This document shows positions 31,758 through 44,476 of a DNA stretch of 64,000 nucleotides, piece after piece (within the stretch, counting starts at the first letter, position 1; each line of letters opens with the position of its first letter). The translations under genes were made by a program, and so were the position numbers. Below the pieces are notes generated by a model that saw only the letters and a list, made by a program, of their open reading frames with translations, was not told the DNA's origin and did no database searches. Source of the DNA: Colocasia esculenta (lineage: Eukaryota > Streptophyta > Magnoliopsida > Alismatales > Araceae); contig CM024766.1 of NCBI GenBank assembly GCA_014218235.1, positions 21,487,346 to 21,551,345 of the forward strand, in the 5' to 3' direction.

Positions 31758-34747
31758 TGAAAGCGCGCGGCATTGTTGACTGAGCATTTCGTTGTCCAGA
31801 GTTCATCGCACAAGTCACAATGCGCACTTCCTCTAAACTGTCTCACGAATTAAATTGTAAAAATGAACTCATATAATGGTGAGTACAGGTCATATCCACG
31901 GAGAGGCAGAATAGAACTTGAATTAAACTACTTTGACTTGGATCAATTCTTAAAGACACTTTCTCAACAAAATCACATTGCATTAAAAGTAATTCTGTAA
32001 ACAACATCAATTAAATTTCTCACAACTTGACAAATCAATTTTAATGGGAAACAAATAAACTTGAAAACCAAGAATGTACCCTCACAGCTCGAGAGATGAA
32101 CACTTAATAATCGCAACCCTCCACAAACACCGGACCGTATCCTCACAACGCAGAGATAGACAGAAAATTAAGAAACAAAAATTTATTGGGACACTAATCA
32201 ACTAAGCACCAACAGATCTTTAATTATCAATGCGTTAAAATGAACTAAGAACTCTTGATGACAGATCAAATTAAACACTCTTTTCACTGAAAACAATATG
32301 AACTATCAGAGGTTCAAATCACTGTACCCTCAACTTGAGGGATGAAGATCAAATCAATAAAGAGAAAGATATAAACTGCACATCCAACATCCGATCTGTC
32401 CAGGGGAGAGAACACTAAACGAAATAAAAATCTCCAAGAATAAAAACAGAAGAGGAATCAAATTTCTGATCTCTCAATTGTTAATTGCTCTCTGCTACCT
32501 TCGACAACTTTATGTATACCATCACCGGACTAACCCAGAACATACCAAGTAAAGGGGGGGAGAGCTCCTGGTCGCTATATGCCTTCTCTGCTGCACATGG
32601 CGCCGGGATTCCTCAAGTGCACCAGATGCCAGCCGCCACCAATCTCTCACAGATGCAGGACTCCCACCAGAAGAACAATCTCACTGTAGCAGCAGCAGCA
32701 GTGAAGAGGAGAAGCAGAACTATCTCCTCTCAATCAACCAACAACAAAGGAGAAGTCGTCCAACCCTTCCTAATTGCTTGCAGAACATAGACGGAAGAAT
32801 ACCTCCAAGATAATTATTGAACTACACAGATCTGATGAACTCCTTCCAGAAGAACAGAAAGAAATCAAATAACACTAGATCTATTTCTCCTAAACACCGA
32901 TGAAATGAAATAAGAACTGAAACAGAAATATCACTCCAATCCTCACAGAAGCAGCCGAAATCCTCCAAAATGAGAGGATGAAATCCCCAAAATCACAGCA
33001 GCCCCTCCGGGGGCCTCACAGAGCAAAGAAGAACATAATAGAGAATAAAAAAAATGGAAAAATTCAACACATAAGAAGCAAGAGATTTAACTCTACTGAA
33101 TCGATTGCTCAAATAGAAAAATGAGAAAATGGAACCCAATTGCTAAACTAACACCATCTCGAGGCTTACAGATGAAAATGGAATAATAAAACTAAGGAAA
33201 TCCCAGCAACACTCTCTCAGCTCTCATCTCTTGAAGAACATAAAGGAACAGGAAATTACAGAAAGAAACTAAGAATTAAAAAGCTAGAAATCCAACAATT
33301 CGAACCCCTAATGGCCAATCCCCTCATCTACTGGTTCTGCTAAAACCGAAAATACAAGAAGAACTGGAAGAACAAAATAAAATCTGAACTGGCTAAGCTC
33401 TCAATCTCTCACAATTCGTCTCCCTCACTGCACTATGGAAGAACAGAGAAATACAAGACAGGAAAGAAAATGGAAACTAAAAAAAAATTCTAAGCATCGA
33501 ACCAGCCAGCCCGGAGATGAGGACCTCGGGTCCTTTTATAGATGCCGGGCGCCTCCTCTCGAACTCCTCCTGCGCAAGCCTCCATCTCGTCTTGGCCACC
33601 TCAGCTGCCACGCACAGCACACCCGGATCGCCAGCACAGCCACCCTGCTGCGCACCAGATTACACACCGCCAGTGCCAGCAGCAGCCTGGACGCCACCTC
33701 AGCTGCTCCTGGTTCAGCATCGCGCCAGGGCCCAGCCCAGGTCGCCAGGCGCCTCCAGCTTCCGGCCCATCTTCCTCAGCTACGAACCGCCATGCCCAAC
33801 ATCTGCCGCATGCGCAGCACCACCATCGCCTGCATCTGGCCCGGCCCACAGCAGCCTCACGATCCGGGCTCCATCTGGCCAGCTCCAGCCCATCGCACGC
33901 AGCACAGGCCTCCACACACAGGAGCTCCAGCGCACCCTGGCCGCCCAACTGCCACGCACGGGCCCGCCTCCGCAGCAGCGCACCGCCTGGCGCCTGCACC
34001 ATCACGCCAGCCGCACCGCCTGCACCATCACGCCAGCCATCCGCGCCCCTGCCCAGCCAGCATCGCCAGCGCACAGATGCCGCGCACCAGCCGCATGTAG
34101 CCGCAGCCCCCATCTGCAGGTCGCCATCCGCCTCCGTCGCGCACAGCAGCTCCTCTGCGCCGCACCATGGGCGCCCAGCAGGGGCTTCAGCCTTGGCCGC
34201 CCACAAGACCCAGCCGCCCTCTTATCTCCACAAACCAAGCTTGCGCTTCCAGTAGCTTCCGACCTGGAGAAGGATTAAAAGGATAAGGTTAAGAAAGGGT
34301 TAAGTGGGGTATGTGGCTTGATTTGGTGAGGTGAGAAAAATGGATTTAAAAAGTGGGGTATGTGGCTTGATTTGGTGAGGGGTATTTAGTTAAAAGTTTT
34401 ATTTATTTATTTATTTATTTATTGGGATTTAGGTGATTAAACTAAAGTTTATCTATTAAAAGAATATTTACAAAAGTTTTTTAACAAAATTTATTTATTT
34501 ACAAATGTCTTTTATTTTTCAAAGTAAACTTGTGAAAAGAAAACTAATATGATTAGTCAAAAAGAAACAGTAACTGTTGAATGAGAATTTAACAAGTGCA
34601 TTCTACCCGAATATCACCTAATATGTTCAAAAACTTATTTATAGATGAAATGAGAATTACAATCAAATTGCACATTATTTATGGACAACTGATGTCTAAA
34701 ATTAACTATATGTACGAAATTTAACGCTAAAAATTAAGTAATTATCA
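31758..34747 (-). mobile_element. Solo B: 2,990-bp solo LTR inside G1 pol
   Basis: Flanked by TGCAC on both sides (31753-31757 and 34748-34752), with TG..CA ends. Read on the minus strand it has a very GC-rich upstream part (34260-33541), a strong TATA box (33540-33531) and a long A/T-rich leader. No coding domain, second LTR or primer site was found, so a solo LTR fits best; the family is not identified. Confidence 0.82.
33531..33540 (-). promoter_or_regulatory. Solo B TATA box
   Basis: The minus strand reads TATAAAAGGA at the boundary between the GC-rich and A/T-rich parts. This fixes the orientation of solo B. Confidence 0.7.
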
Positions 34748-35095
34748 TGCACAATGTCTTCCATGTCTCCATGCTTAGAAAGTATGTGTACGATCCTACA
34801 CGTCATTCGCCATGATGATCTGGTGTTAAACAAGGACATGACGTATGAAGAGAAGCCGATCAAGATATTGGACTGGAAGGTGCAACAACTCCAGAACCGT
34901 TCTATCCATGTGGTAAAAGTCCTCTGGAATAATCGTGGAGTGGAAGAAGCCACGTGGGAACTGGAAGGAACTATCAGATTAAACTACCCTGGCCTATTCG
35001 GTAAGCCATTCTCTCCTGTAAGGTCATATGAATATGGAGACCAAATTCTTTTAAGAGAGGGAGGATGTAGCAACCTGAATTTTTTAGAAAAATAA
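34748..35095 (+). pseudogene. pol: G1 pol C-terminus with chromodomain
   Basis: Continues from 31757 with VFHVSMLRKY, then a frame change, then MTYEEKPIKILDWKV and VKVLWNNRGVEEATWELE, a chromodomain core of the Tekay type that directs integration to modified chromatin. The open frame runs through the polypurine tract and about 30 bases into the 3' LTR. Confidence 0.85.
35051..35065 (+). promoter_or_regulatory. G1 polypurine tract
   Basis: TTAAGAGAGGGAGGA directly before the 3' LTR (TGTAGCAACC). Confidence 0.85.
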
Positions 35096-37962
35096 AAATT
35101 TAAATAATAAATTAAAAACTCAGCTAAAGGGATATTCAATGAAAAGAACATTAAATAAAACCCATTAAATAGAAAAGAGTAATGGGCTTTGCTTAATGGA
35201 TCCTCTAGAACATATTGGGTCAAAATATGAATTTACAAATAGTAAATAAAGAGAAAATACCCTAAATTCGGAGTCTTAATATCTCCTAAATAGAAAAGGA
35301 CTCTTTAAGCATTAAAAGAGGCAATAAGAGTTGGAATTGGATTCCTAAGCCTACCCCTTATGATTTAGCACGAATTTAGATCCCATCCTAACCTAAATAG
35401 AGGTTGGAAAGCAAGAAAGGAAGGTGGGAGTTAGGAAATCTCGTAATTAAAGAGCAATTAGAATAGAAGTAGGAATAGGAACCCATACATGCATAAATAC
35501 ATCTCTTAAACCCTCTTGGCCGACCCTAGCTCGTTGCCAAAGGTGGTTGGACGTGGAGAGGCTAAGGAGGAGAGGATCTCGTGGGGAGAAGGAGTTCTTG
35601 GAGCTTCTTCCTCGTTCTTGGAGATTTTAACCCTAGAAGACAAATCGAGTCAAAGGTAGGCATTCTCACAAGCAAAACTAAATCAAATCCATCCATAGGT
35701 AGTTCCAATCACCAAGAACAAAAGCCCTCTTGTTTCATAATTTTCCATCGAGCCAATCTTTTGTTCTTGATTTTTGAAGTTCTGCAAACATGATAACTTT
35801 GAGTCATCATGTTTGAATCATATCTCCATGTACACTTGACCCCATGCTACGAAATTTTTACTGTAGACACTTCATGTTGTTAGGGATCTTTTGCCCCCGA
35901 AAGCCCTAATTTCTATTGAGCATGTTGCTCGAATTAAATCAATCTTGCTCTCTATATCATGTTCTGTGTTACTCATTATTGTTCATTCTCAAACCATGTT
36001 CAAACCATGCTCTCTCTCTAATTCCTATTTCTGGAGTACTCTCGCATGTCTAGTTTCATTTGCCACTAGTTTCATGATTTTTCATCGTGTATACAATTAG
36101 TTATGATTTTTTGAACGACCCTGTATCAAAATCTGATATTTCTGGACCGCAATCCAAGACAGAGTAGAACTCTATCAGACTCAGGCCATGGACCTGAGAA
36201 TGCGACGGCCCAATAGGTCGCGTTCTCAAGCCCGTCGCGACGCTTTCCTTGTCGCGTTCTGAACACGACAGTACCCTACGTCGCGTTCTGGCCTTCGGTC
36301 CTGGCAGCCATGTCGCGACCCTTTTCAGGCCCTGTCGCGATCTGCCCTGACCCTGTCGTGACCCTTACTGGCATACGTCGCGTTCACAGCCTTTTTAACA
36401 GTCATACACGCAGTAAAAACACCTGTTTTAAAATGGAGCTATATTGAATGCTTTAAAATACATATTCACGACTTCTTTTCTATCTATGATTTCTCTTACA
36501 CATGCACACACATGAACCATCCATATATGTCTGAAATCTGGTATAAAATATCTCATAATGTATCTGGTAATTCATTGCAATAAAGTATATTAATTGCCCT
36601 ATTTTATAGGACTTGTATTCGTTTCTTGCGTTGTTTATATACCGATATCGATGCTCCACTGTTCTAGAATTCCTCTAGAACATCGAGCACCTATTTTTAT
36701 ATACACACTTTACTTGGCTTGTGGTGAACTCTCCGTCGGATATTCCTTTCGCCGGACTAGTGAACCCTTGCACAAGGCCTCCGTAAGTCTCCTGTGATCA
36801 TGGATTCCCACATGGTCGACGAGCCGGTTGTACCCTAACACCCATTACACCTTTAGGGATCGATATGATCCAAATGGCTATTAGAAGTTCGCTCTTACCT
36901 TGAATCACGTCGGACCTCTGGACTTGTGCATAACATGGCCAGCGGAAAGATCGTGAATTCCACCTGACTGCCAATATGACGGGCGCGTGTTGTGCAACTG
37001 TTACTATCGCCTATTTACTCGTTGTTTTACGTGATGTACCCTTAGCTCTCATCTAAACTCTACTCGCTCGTCTATTCACGTTCTCTCTACTATCTCGTCT
37101 ATTCATCTAGTGCTCTTAACTATTCGTGGTACTCTATATTGGCCATTGACTGATTGTCTAAAGATACAATATAATCAATGCCTGGCAATATATAAAGGGC
37201 CCTATCTGGTCCTGGGATGTGCGCCCGAAAGTGCTAGTCCCCATGGGAGTTAAATGATCAGAGTGTTTGGCATTACACTCAAGTGCTATCTATCTCGACT
37301 ATGTATATGACAATCAAAACACAAAACGTGCTATACTCTCTCGATGTCTAGAATGACAAACAAGTGATATACTCGTCGTGCTATTATTATACTTGTGCTA
37401 GTTGTCCTATGGCCATCCTGTTATTCATGCTATACTCGATACTTGTGCTATTTTTGGAAACTATACTCGATCTCGTACTATTGTGCTATCCTGTTACATG
37501 TTGTGCTATCTCTTGCTATATTTTGACTCTCTTCTACCTGCTGTCTTTAGATACTTTGCCATTAAATGTGTTAATTACTTAAAGCCTGCTTGAGCCTGAG
37601 ATTTAAGTCCTACTGGGCATTATCGCTCACCCTACGTTATTTAATGTTGTGTTCTCAGGTGAGACCGAGGATGACACATACACTCACGAGTAAGGGAATG
37701 ACCAAGAGTGAAGCCACGAGTACCCTTGAGACATTAAGTTATCTTAGAGTTGTAGTTAGTTATTTCCTTTTATTGCAATGTAATTGGGCCCTATAGAATG
37801 GCTCTGATATTAGTGGTTGTAACTAGACATTTGAAAAGTTATTAATGAGAAAGATTTGCTTTAGTATTATTCAATGTGCAATGGTTTGATATCTAGTATT
37901 CGCTCTCTACCTTTTTCTTGCAACTGCCTTTGCGCTCCGATATTCCGCGTTGGGGTGTGACA
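35066..37962 (+). repeat. G1 3' LTR (2,897 bp, full length)
   Basis: Starts TGTAGCAACC and ends GGGTGTGACA. A TATA-like GCATAAATAC lies near 35491. A GTCGCG cluster lies at 36217-36382; the rest is non-coding. A block of short CTAT-rich repeats near 37265-37560 is shared with the 5' LTR. Confidence 0.92.
36217..36382. repeat. GTCGCG cluster in the G1 LTR
   Basis: GTCGCG (or GTCGTG) at 36217, 36234, 36251, 36280, 36312, 36334, 36355 and 36377. The last four are 22, 21 and 22 bp apart; the first three 17 bp. Confidence 0.88.
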
Positions 37963-40900
37963 TACTGGAAGTTAAGTGTAGTAAGGAACCTATCATACCT
38001 CTGTAGATCTTTTGATCTTACTTTCTTACCATCCTTGTCACTGTCCATCCTTGTTGATGTACTCATAGGTGTTGACAGTGGCTTGGCATTTTCGAATCCA
38101 AACTTCTTTAAAAGCTCCTTGGTGTATTTTGCCTGACATATGTAGGTGCCATCTTTTCCATTCTTAATTTGTAGTCCAAGGAAATAGCTGAGCTCCCCCA
38201 TCATACTAATTTCGAATTCTCCCTGCATTAACTTTTCAAAATACTTGCAAAGAGATTCATCAGTAGATCTAAAAATTATATCATCTACATAAATTTGCAC
38301 AAGTAATATGTGTTTAACTTTGGATTTGATGAACAATGTACTATCTACTTGACCTTTAGTGAAACCATGGTTCAATAAAAATGAGCTAAGACTTTCATAC
38401 CAGGCTCTAAGTGCTTGTTTCAAACCATATAAAGCTTTATGTAATCTAAAGACATGATTAGGAAATTGTGTGCATCAAAACCCGGAGGTTGTTCCACATA
38501 AACTTCCTCTTTAATAAAGCCATTTAAAAATGCGGATTTAACATCTATTTGAAATAATTTCAAGTCTAATGCTGATGTATATGCAAGTAAGATTCTAATA
38601 GCCTCATGTCTAGCTACAGGTGCATAGGTTTCATCGAAATCTATGCCTTCCTCTTGGGAATAGCCTTGAGCTACCAATCTGGCCTTATTTCTTAAGATCA
38701 CACCAGCTTCATCCAATTTATTTCTGAACACCCATTTGGTGCCAATAACTGGATGATCTGATGCTCTAGGAACAAGTGACCATACATGGTTTCTCTTGAA
38801 CTGATTCAGTTCATCTTGCATGGCTAAAATCCAAGATTCATCAGTAAGAGCTTCATTGACTGTCCTAGGCTCTATTTGAGAAGCAAAAGCTAGGTAATCA
38901 CAAGGGATTACATTACCTCTTGTTCTTACCCCTATAGTTGGATCACCAATGATGTTTTCAGGTGGGTGATCTTTCTTGTATCTCCATTCCTTTGGAAGTT
39001 TTTCATGTTCAATGTATGTTTGTTGCAGATCTTCCAGAGGTGGATCTTCCTTGTCCTCAATTGATGTGTTCCTTAATTTCTTGGACAAGTCATCTGCATC
39101 ATCAATGTCACTATCTTCTTCCTTTCTCAAGGAAGGGTTAGTTTCATCAAAGATAATGTGCACAGATTGCTCTATCAATAGTGTACGCTTATTAAATACT
39201 CTATAACCTTTAGGTTTAAAAGCATACCCCATGAAGATGCCTTCATATGATTTAGCATCCAACTTACCAATGTCTCTTTTCCCGTTGTTGTGAATGAAAC
39301 ATGGACAACCAAATGTCCTGAAATGACTGATCTTCGGCTTCTTTCCTTTGAACAGTTCATATGCAGTCTTCTTCAAGATAGGCCTGATCATCACTCTATT
39401 AATGATGTAGCTTGATGTGTTCACTGCTTCGGCCGAGAAATAGCTTGGTAAATCATATTCTGACAACATTGTTCTTGCCATATCCAATAAGGTTCTATTT
39501 TTCCTCTCAGCAACTCCATTCTGCTGTGGTGTCCTTGGTGCTGAGAAGTTATGCTCAATCCCTTGGTCATCACAGAATTTTGAAAATTTGTCATTCTGGA
39601 ACTCTCCTCCATGATCTGACCGGATTCCAACAATGCAGTACTTCTTGTCTCTTTGCACCTTTCTGCTGAAACTTACAAAACTGTCAAATGTGTCATGTTT
39701 ATGTTCCAAGAATGACACCCATGTAAATCTAGAATAGTCATCTACAATCACAAATCCAAAATTCTTTCCTCCAAGACTGGTGGTCCTCATTGGCCCAAAC
39801 AAATCCATGTGAAGGAGTTCTATGGGTTTAAAGGTGGTTACCACAGTCTTTGACTTGAAGGAACTCTTAGTGTGCTTCCCTTTTGCACACGGTCTGCAGA
39901 TACCATCCATTTTAGTGCTGACCTTTGGCAGACCTTCCACAAGACTTCTCTTTCTGAGCTTGTTCATGCCATCCAAACTGCAGTGGCCCAATCTTCTGTG
40001 CCATAGCTCAGTTGACTGTTCTTTACTAGCTGCTAAGCAAACGTCTTGATGTTTTAGTTCTTCAAGGTACAGTACATATAGATTCTTTTCTCTGCTAGCT
40101 TCTAAGATAACTGCTCCATCTTTCATAATGCTGCACTTGGATTCTTGAAATTTGATTTGGTGTCCCTTGTCACATAGTTGGCTGATACTTATAAGGTTAT
40201 GCTTCAGACCTTTGACACATAGAACATCTTCAATAATAGTTTTGTTGTTGCTGCCAACAGATCCACTCCCAATAACAGTCCCTTTCCCATTGTCTACATA
40301 GGTGACTGTTCCTTCTTCAGCTTCTAGATGAGAGAATATTTTTTTATTTCTTGACGTGTGCCTTGAGCACCCACTATCCAAATACCATTTAGATGCTCGA
40401 AGGTTACCCTGAAATGAAAACATTAAGTTTAAGGTACCCAAATTCTTTTTGGGTCCTTGTTGGTTAGTGTCATCAATTTTTCCTTTTATTACCCATTTCT
40501 TGTTCTTAGTTGGACATATTATTTTTGTGTGTCCTAATTTATTGCAGTGGCTGCAGCATGTTATTCTAGTTACTTTTTCATATGAGGTGTATTTAAAGTT
40601 AGATTTATATGACGTTTCTTGTTCAGTTACAAATTTAGGGGTTGGATATATTTTCGGATAAATAATGGTTTCTTCATTCTTTTGAGGGGTGTATCCTATT
40701 CCTTGTTTATTCTTCCCTGATCGTCTAGCACCTTTTAATACTAAGGAATTTTTATCATTAGTAAATTTCTCCAGCTTCTTTGACAGTTTGTCATTTTCTT
40801 TACTTAAGGATTTGATTTCTATTCTTCGTTCATCTAATTTCTCCTGTTTTTCTAATCTGATTATTTGTTTATTCTTATCCTTTAGATCCTCACACAATAG

Positions 40901-42205
40901 ATCATTTCTTCTTTTCAGTTCAGTTACTTGTTTTTCTAATTGTTCATTTTCTGATTTTAAATCTGAGTTTGTGTTTTCTAGATAGGCAATACTCTTCTTA
41001 CTAGCTTTTAGTAACTTAGATACATTTCTATATTTATCATACAGTTCATTAAATGCTTCTTCTAAATTGTCTGAATCAGAATCATTGCAAGAATCAAAAG
41101 AGGAGTCAGAGGTTACCTTTTCGTCTGTATTGGCCATGAAAGCCAAGTTGGCTTCTTCTTCTCCCTCACTACTCTGGGTTGACTCATTGTCAGAGTCACT
41201 GTTGTTTTCCCATGCAGCTGTCATCGATTTCTTTTTGTACTTTATGAATTTTCTGAAGTTGTCCTTCTTCGTGTATTCACCTTTCTTGAGCTTTGGACAT
41301 TCTGCCTTGATATGTCCGGGCTTCTTACACTCATAACATATCGGCTCGGTCTTCTTATGATCTTTTCCTTCTGATTTCTTGAACTCCTTGTGTTTCTTGA
41401 AGTGTCTTCTACCAGATTGGAACTTCTTCTTCTTTCCTAGGATGCGTTGTAATCTCCTGGACAGCATTGCTTCTTCATCTTCACTGTCCTTGCTGCTTTC
41501 ATTGTTATCTGAGAGTTCATCTGATGAGTCTTCTTCAGCTTTAAGGGCATTTGAGTGCTTCTTTCTGCTTAAGGACTCTCCCAACCTTTCCATGTTGATC
41601 TCATGGGCCATAAGGGACCCAATGAGCTTCTCCAACGACATATTTTTCAAGTCGTTGGCTTCCTCAATGGCTGTTACCTTTGAGGTCCATGAGGGTGGTA
41701 GGGATCTGAGAATCTTCCTAACCATATCTCCAATTTCATATGACTTCCCAAGTCTAGCTAAGCCGTTTGTAATGTCTGTAAATCTAATGAACATTTGAGT
41801 TATGGATTCACCTGGTTGCATTTGAAATCTTTCATACTGTGTTACAAGAATGTCAATCCTTGTCTCTTTCACTTTGTCTGTCCCTTCATACGTGATTCTG
41901 AGCTTTTCCCACATCTCCATTGCGAATTTGCTGGCTGAAACTCTGTTGAATTCCTTCTAACTGAGAGCACAACACAGAATGCTCTTAGCTTTACAGTTGA
42001 GGGAGATCTTCTTCCTATCATCGTCTATCCAGTTCTGCCTTGAGTTCAGGATAACGAGAACTCCTTCTTCTATAATTGACCAAATCTGATAGTCGAATCC
42101 TTGCAGAAAATACTCCATTCTGGTCTTCCAGTAAGTGTAGTCTTCACCATCGAAGAGAGGGGGTCGCTTGACAGACTGACCTTCAATGTTTCCTTGGGCT
42201 GCCAT
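37963..42205 (-). pseudogene. gag-pol: S3 gag-pol, N-terminal part up to RT
   Basis: gag starts MAAQGNIEGQSVKRPPLF (42205); one TAG at about 41957 interrupts an otherwise continuous frame to 38420. Domains: capsid, first knuckle CYECKKPGHIKAEC, acidic block, long coiled coil, second knuckle CSHCNKLGHTKIIC, a GPKK motif, protease WYLDSGCSRHTSRN, integrase (HRRLGH, CRPCAKG, MDLFGP, RSDHGGEF, PQQNGVAERKNRTL) and RT start. A frameshift near 38450 leads to the frame with YVDDIIF (about 38278). It breaks at LTSS, where G1 inserted. Gag and pol share one frame here, unlike S1. Confidence 0.93.
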
Positions 42206-42255
42206 GGATCTTTACTCTTCAGATCGTTGGATCTTCTTCTTTGTTGAAGAGACTC

Positions 42256-42267
42256 GCTCTGATACCA
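42256..42267 (-). promoter_or_regulatory. S3 primer-binding site (initiator tRNA-Met)
   Basis: The minus strand reads TGGTATCAGAGC two bases after the LTR end (..GGGCAACA). Confidence 0.92.
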
Positions 42268-42269
42268 CT

Positions 42270-44476
42270 TGTTGCCCAGTTAGGTAGCCTAGAGGGGGGG
42301 TGAATGGGTCTTTAAAATTTATCAGCTAATACATGTTCACTAAAAATGTTCACAGAGAAATACACTTTGAAGATTGTAAGTGTTAGTAAAGAGAAACAAC
42401 AATCACACGAAGACAATCACACAACACAAGATGTATCCTGGTTCAGATCTCCTCTCCACAGGAGTCCTACGTCCAGTCCCTGAGCAACAACTCAGGATTT
42501 CACTAACTAGGGTACAGTCCCCTATGGACACTACAACACCCAGCCCAGCTGGTCTTCTCTTCACAGCCCGAAGAGGAACAACACCCAGGATACCCCACCA
42601 GGTCTTCCTTCTCAACAGAAGGGAACACACACAGAAACAAGTAAGCAGGAGATTAAGCCCCTAGATCAAGCTTTGATAAGCCAAGATCTGAAGCAAGTGA
42701 CTAAGAGCAATGAGATCTATAAAACAAAAGCTCAACTCTCAGAACCAAAGAAGCTCTCTCGAAAATCTACAAACATTGCAGAGAGCAAAGAGCTAATCTA
42801 ATGGAAAGAGGCTTCGCTCTTTCTTGAGAACTCGCAGAAGACTTGATGATCAGAGAGTTTTCTATGATTGTCATTCTCTGTCTATGTGTATGTATATGCT
42901 TATGGAGCTCCTTTCTTCAATATATAACTTCAATTTGAAATCTAAACGTTGAAGTATCTGTTGCCTCTAGCTTTTGGTGGACGTTAGACTGAGTGGCACT
43001 TGGAAGCTTCCAGTCAACAGTCCTTTATCCATTTGTGCACGCAAAGAGATAGGATCTTCTGAAGTGTCCTTTGGCTTCTACAAGGTCCAACGTTGTATAA
43101 CGAATGTTGTCAGAGACCTGCATACATTAAATGCTAAACAGTAGACAGCTAGGCTGTCTCTTGTTGTCAGTCAACGTTGGTGTGAATATTCATCAAAATA
43201 GTAATACTATTCTGCTGTTCTAAAAGATGCATAAAGAATAGACACGACAATGGACGATATCGTCTGCATGCATGCAGAGATACGTTCAGTCTTCATTAAA
43301 TGCACAGCTGACAGAAGAATATGTGCGAAGACTTTGACTATGCAACCCGTTGAAAGGATAAGTCATATGTCAAGTTGATTGATATGAAATCGATGCATTT
43401 ATGACTTATGAAATCGTTATGCAACCAAACAGCAAATCATTGTGAGATATGAAAGAATCGTTGTGATCATTAAGGAAATCATTTTAATTATTTAAGAAGT
43501 CGATGCGCAAAGCAAATCTTTATGAGAACAAAAGAAATCGATGTGATTACTTAAGCAGTCGATGCACATAGCAAATCGTTACGACGTCTGAAGAAATCGT
43601 TGCGATAAGCAAATCATTACGATAACTAAAGGAATCGTTACGATAGAAAATCATTGCGATAACTAAAGGAATCGTTACGATAGCAAATCGTTGCGACATC
43701 TGAAGAAATTGTTGCGATAAGCAAATCATTATGATATCTGAAGCAATCGTTGCGATAAGCAAATCGTTATGATGACTAAAGAAATCGTTACGAGAGCAAG
43801 TCATTACGATGACTAAAGGAATCGTTACGAGAGCAAGTTGTTACGATGACTAAAGGAATCGTTGCGAAAGCAAGTCGTTACGATGACTAAAGGAATCGTT
43901 ATGAAAGCAAGTCGTTACGATGACTAAAGGAATTGTTACGATAGCAAGTCGTTACGATGACTAAAGGAATCGTTACGAGAGCAAGTCGTTACGATGACTA
44001 AATGAATCGTTACGAAAGCTAGTCGTTACGATGACTAAAGGAATCGTTACGAGAGCAAGTCATTACGATGACTAAAGGAATCGTTACGAGAGTAAGTCGT
44101 TACGATGACTAAAGGAATCGTTACGAAAGCAAGTCGTTGTGAGAACGATTTCTTTTGAATGCAAACGATGTTTCATTCTATGAAGAAATCGATAAGGCAC
44201 TTATGAAACCGTTATGAGGAAATCGTTACAGTTCTACTGTAGTTGTCATAATTTATAAAAGAAACTGATGTGTACTTAGAGAAATATCATACTAGATCTT
44301 AATGTTGCTTCAGTAAGAATAATACTTACCAATTTGGCTTGAATTTCCTTGTTATATTTCCTGTGCTCAAAACTTATAGAAAATAGGTTAGTGACTTTAA
44401 TCAAGGGTTTGATAATTATCAACATAACATGGTTTTGTTAATCACCAAAATAGAAATGTGATTAAATTAAATTACA
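42270..44476 (-). repeat. S3 5' LTR (~2.2 kb)
   Basis: The end at 42270 is firm (next to the primer site, with a CACCCCCCCTCTAGG block). The other end, TGTAATTTAATT near 44476, is inferred by aligning ATTTTGGTGAT with S4. A TATATA lies at 42921-42926. A long repeat region (43360-44220) is upstream of it. Confidence 0.78.
43795..44140. repeat. 37-bp tandem repeat with paired TCGTTACGA motifs (S3 LTR)
   Basis: About nine units of GTCGTTACGATGACTAAAGG followed by AATCGTTACGAGAGCAA. TCGTTACGA is a near-palindrome; successive copies are alternately 21 and 16 bp apart (43875, 43896, 43912, 43933, 43949, 43970). More diverged units extend to about 43360. Confidence 0.9.

Larger units (their letters stand above)
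26261..37962 (+). mobile_element. G1: chromodomain Ty3/gypsy retrotransposon inserted in S3 pol
   Basis: The LTRs begin TGTAGCAAC and end TGACA. Flanks are CACTG (26256-26260) and TACTG (37963-37967), a 5-bp duplication with one transition. Inside are primer site, gag with two zinc knuckles, protease-RT-RNase H-integrase and a chromodomain; domain order and chromodomain place it in the chromoviruses, probably the Tekay clade. It is inactive: stops in pol, an internal deletion in the 5' LTR, and solo B between integrase and chromodomain. Confidence 0.93.
22537..44476 (-). mobile_element. S3: Sirevirus, minus strand, 3' end cut by S2, pol split by G1
   Basis: Order on the minus strand: LTR (44476-42270), primer site, gag-pol (42205-37963), G1 insertion, rest of pol (26260 to about 25650), aORF (25348-22537). 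The aORF is cut at 22537 by the S2 insertion; the 3' LTR should lie beyond the left edge of the window. The start of the LTR near 44476 is an estimate by comparison with S4. Confidence 0.88.

Noticed and set aside
33435..34278. Three overlapping plus-strand ORFs of 221-253 codons and minus-strand counterparts
   Set aside because: They lie in the GC-rich part of solo B, where stop codons are rare in every frame; composition is low-complexity Ala/Pro/Ser/His and no domain is visible.
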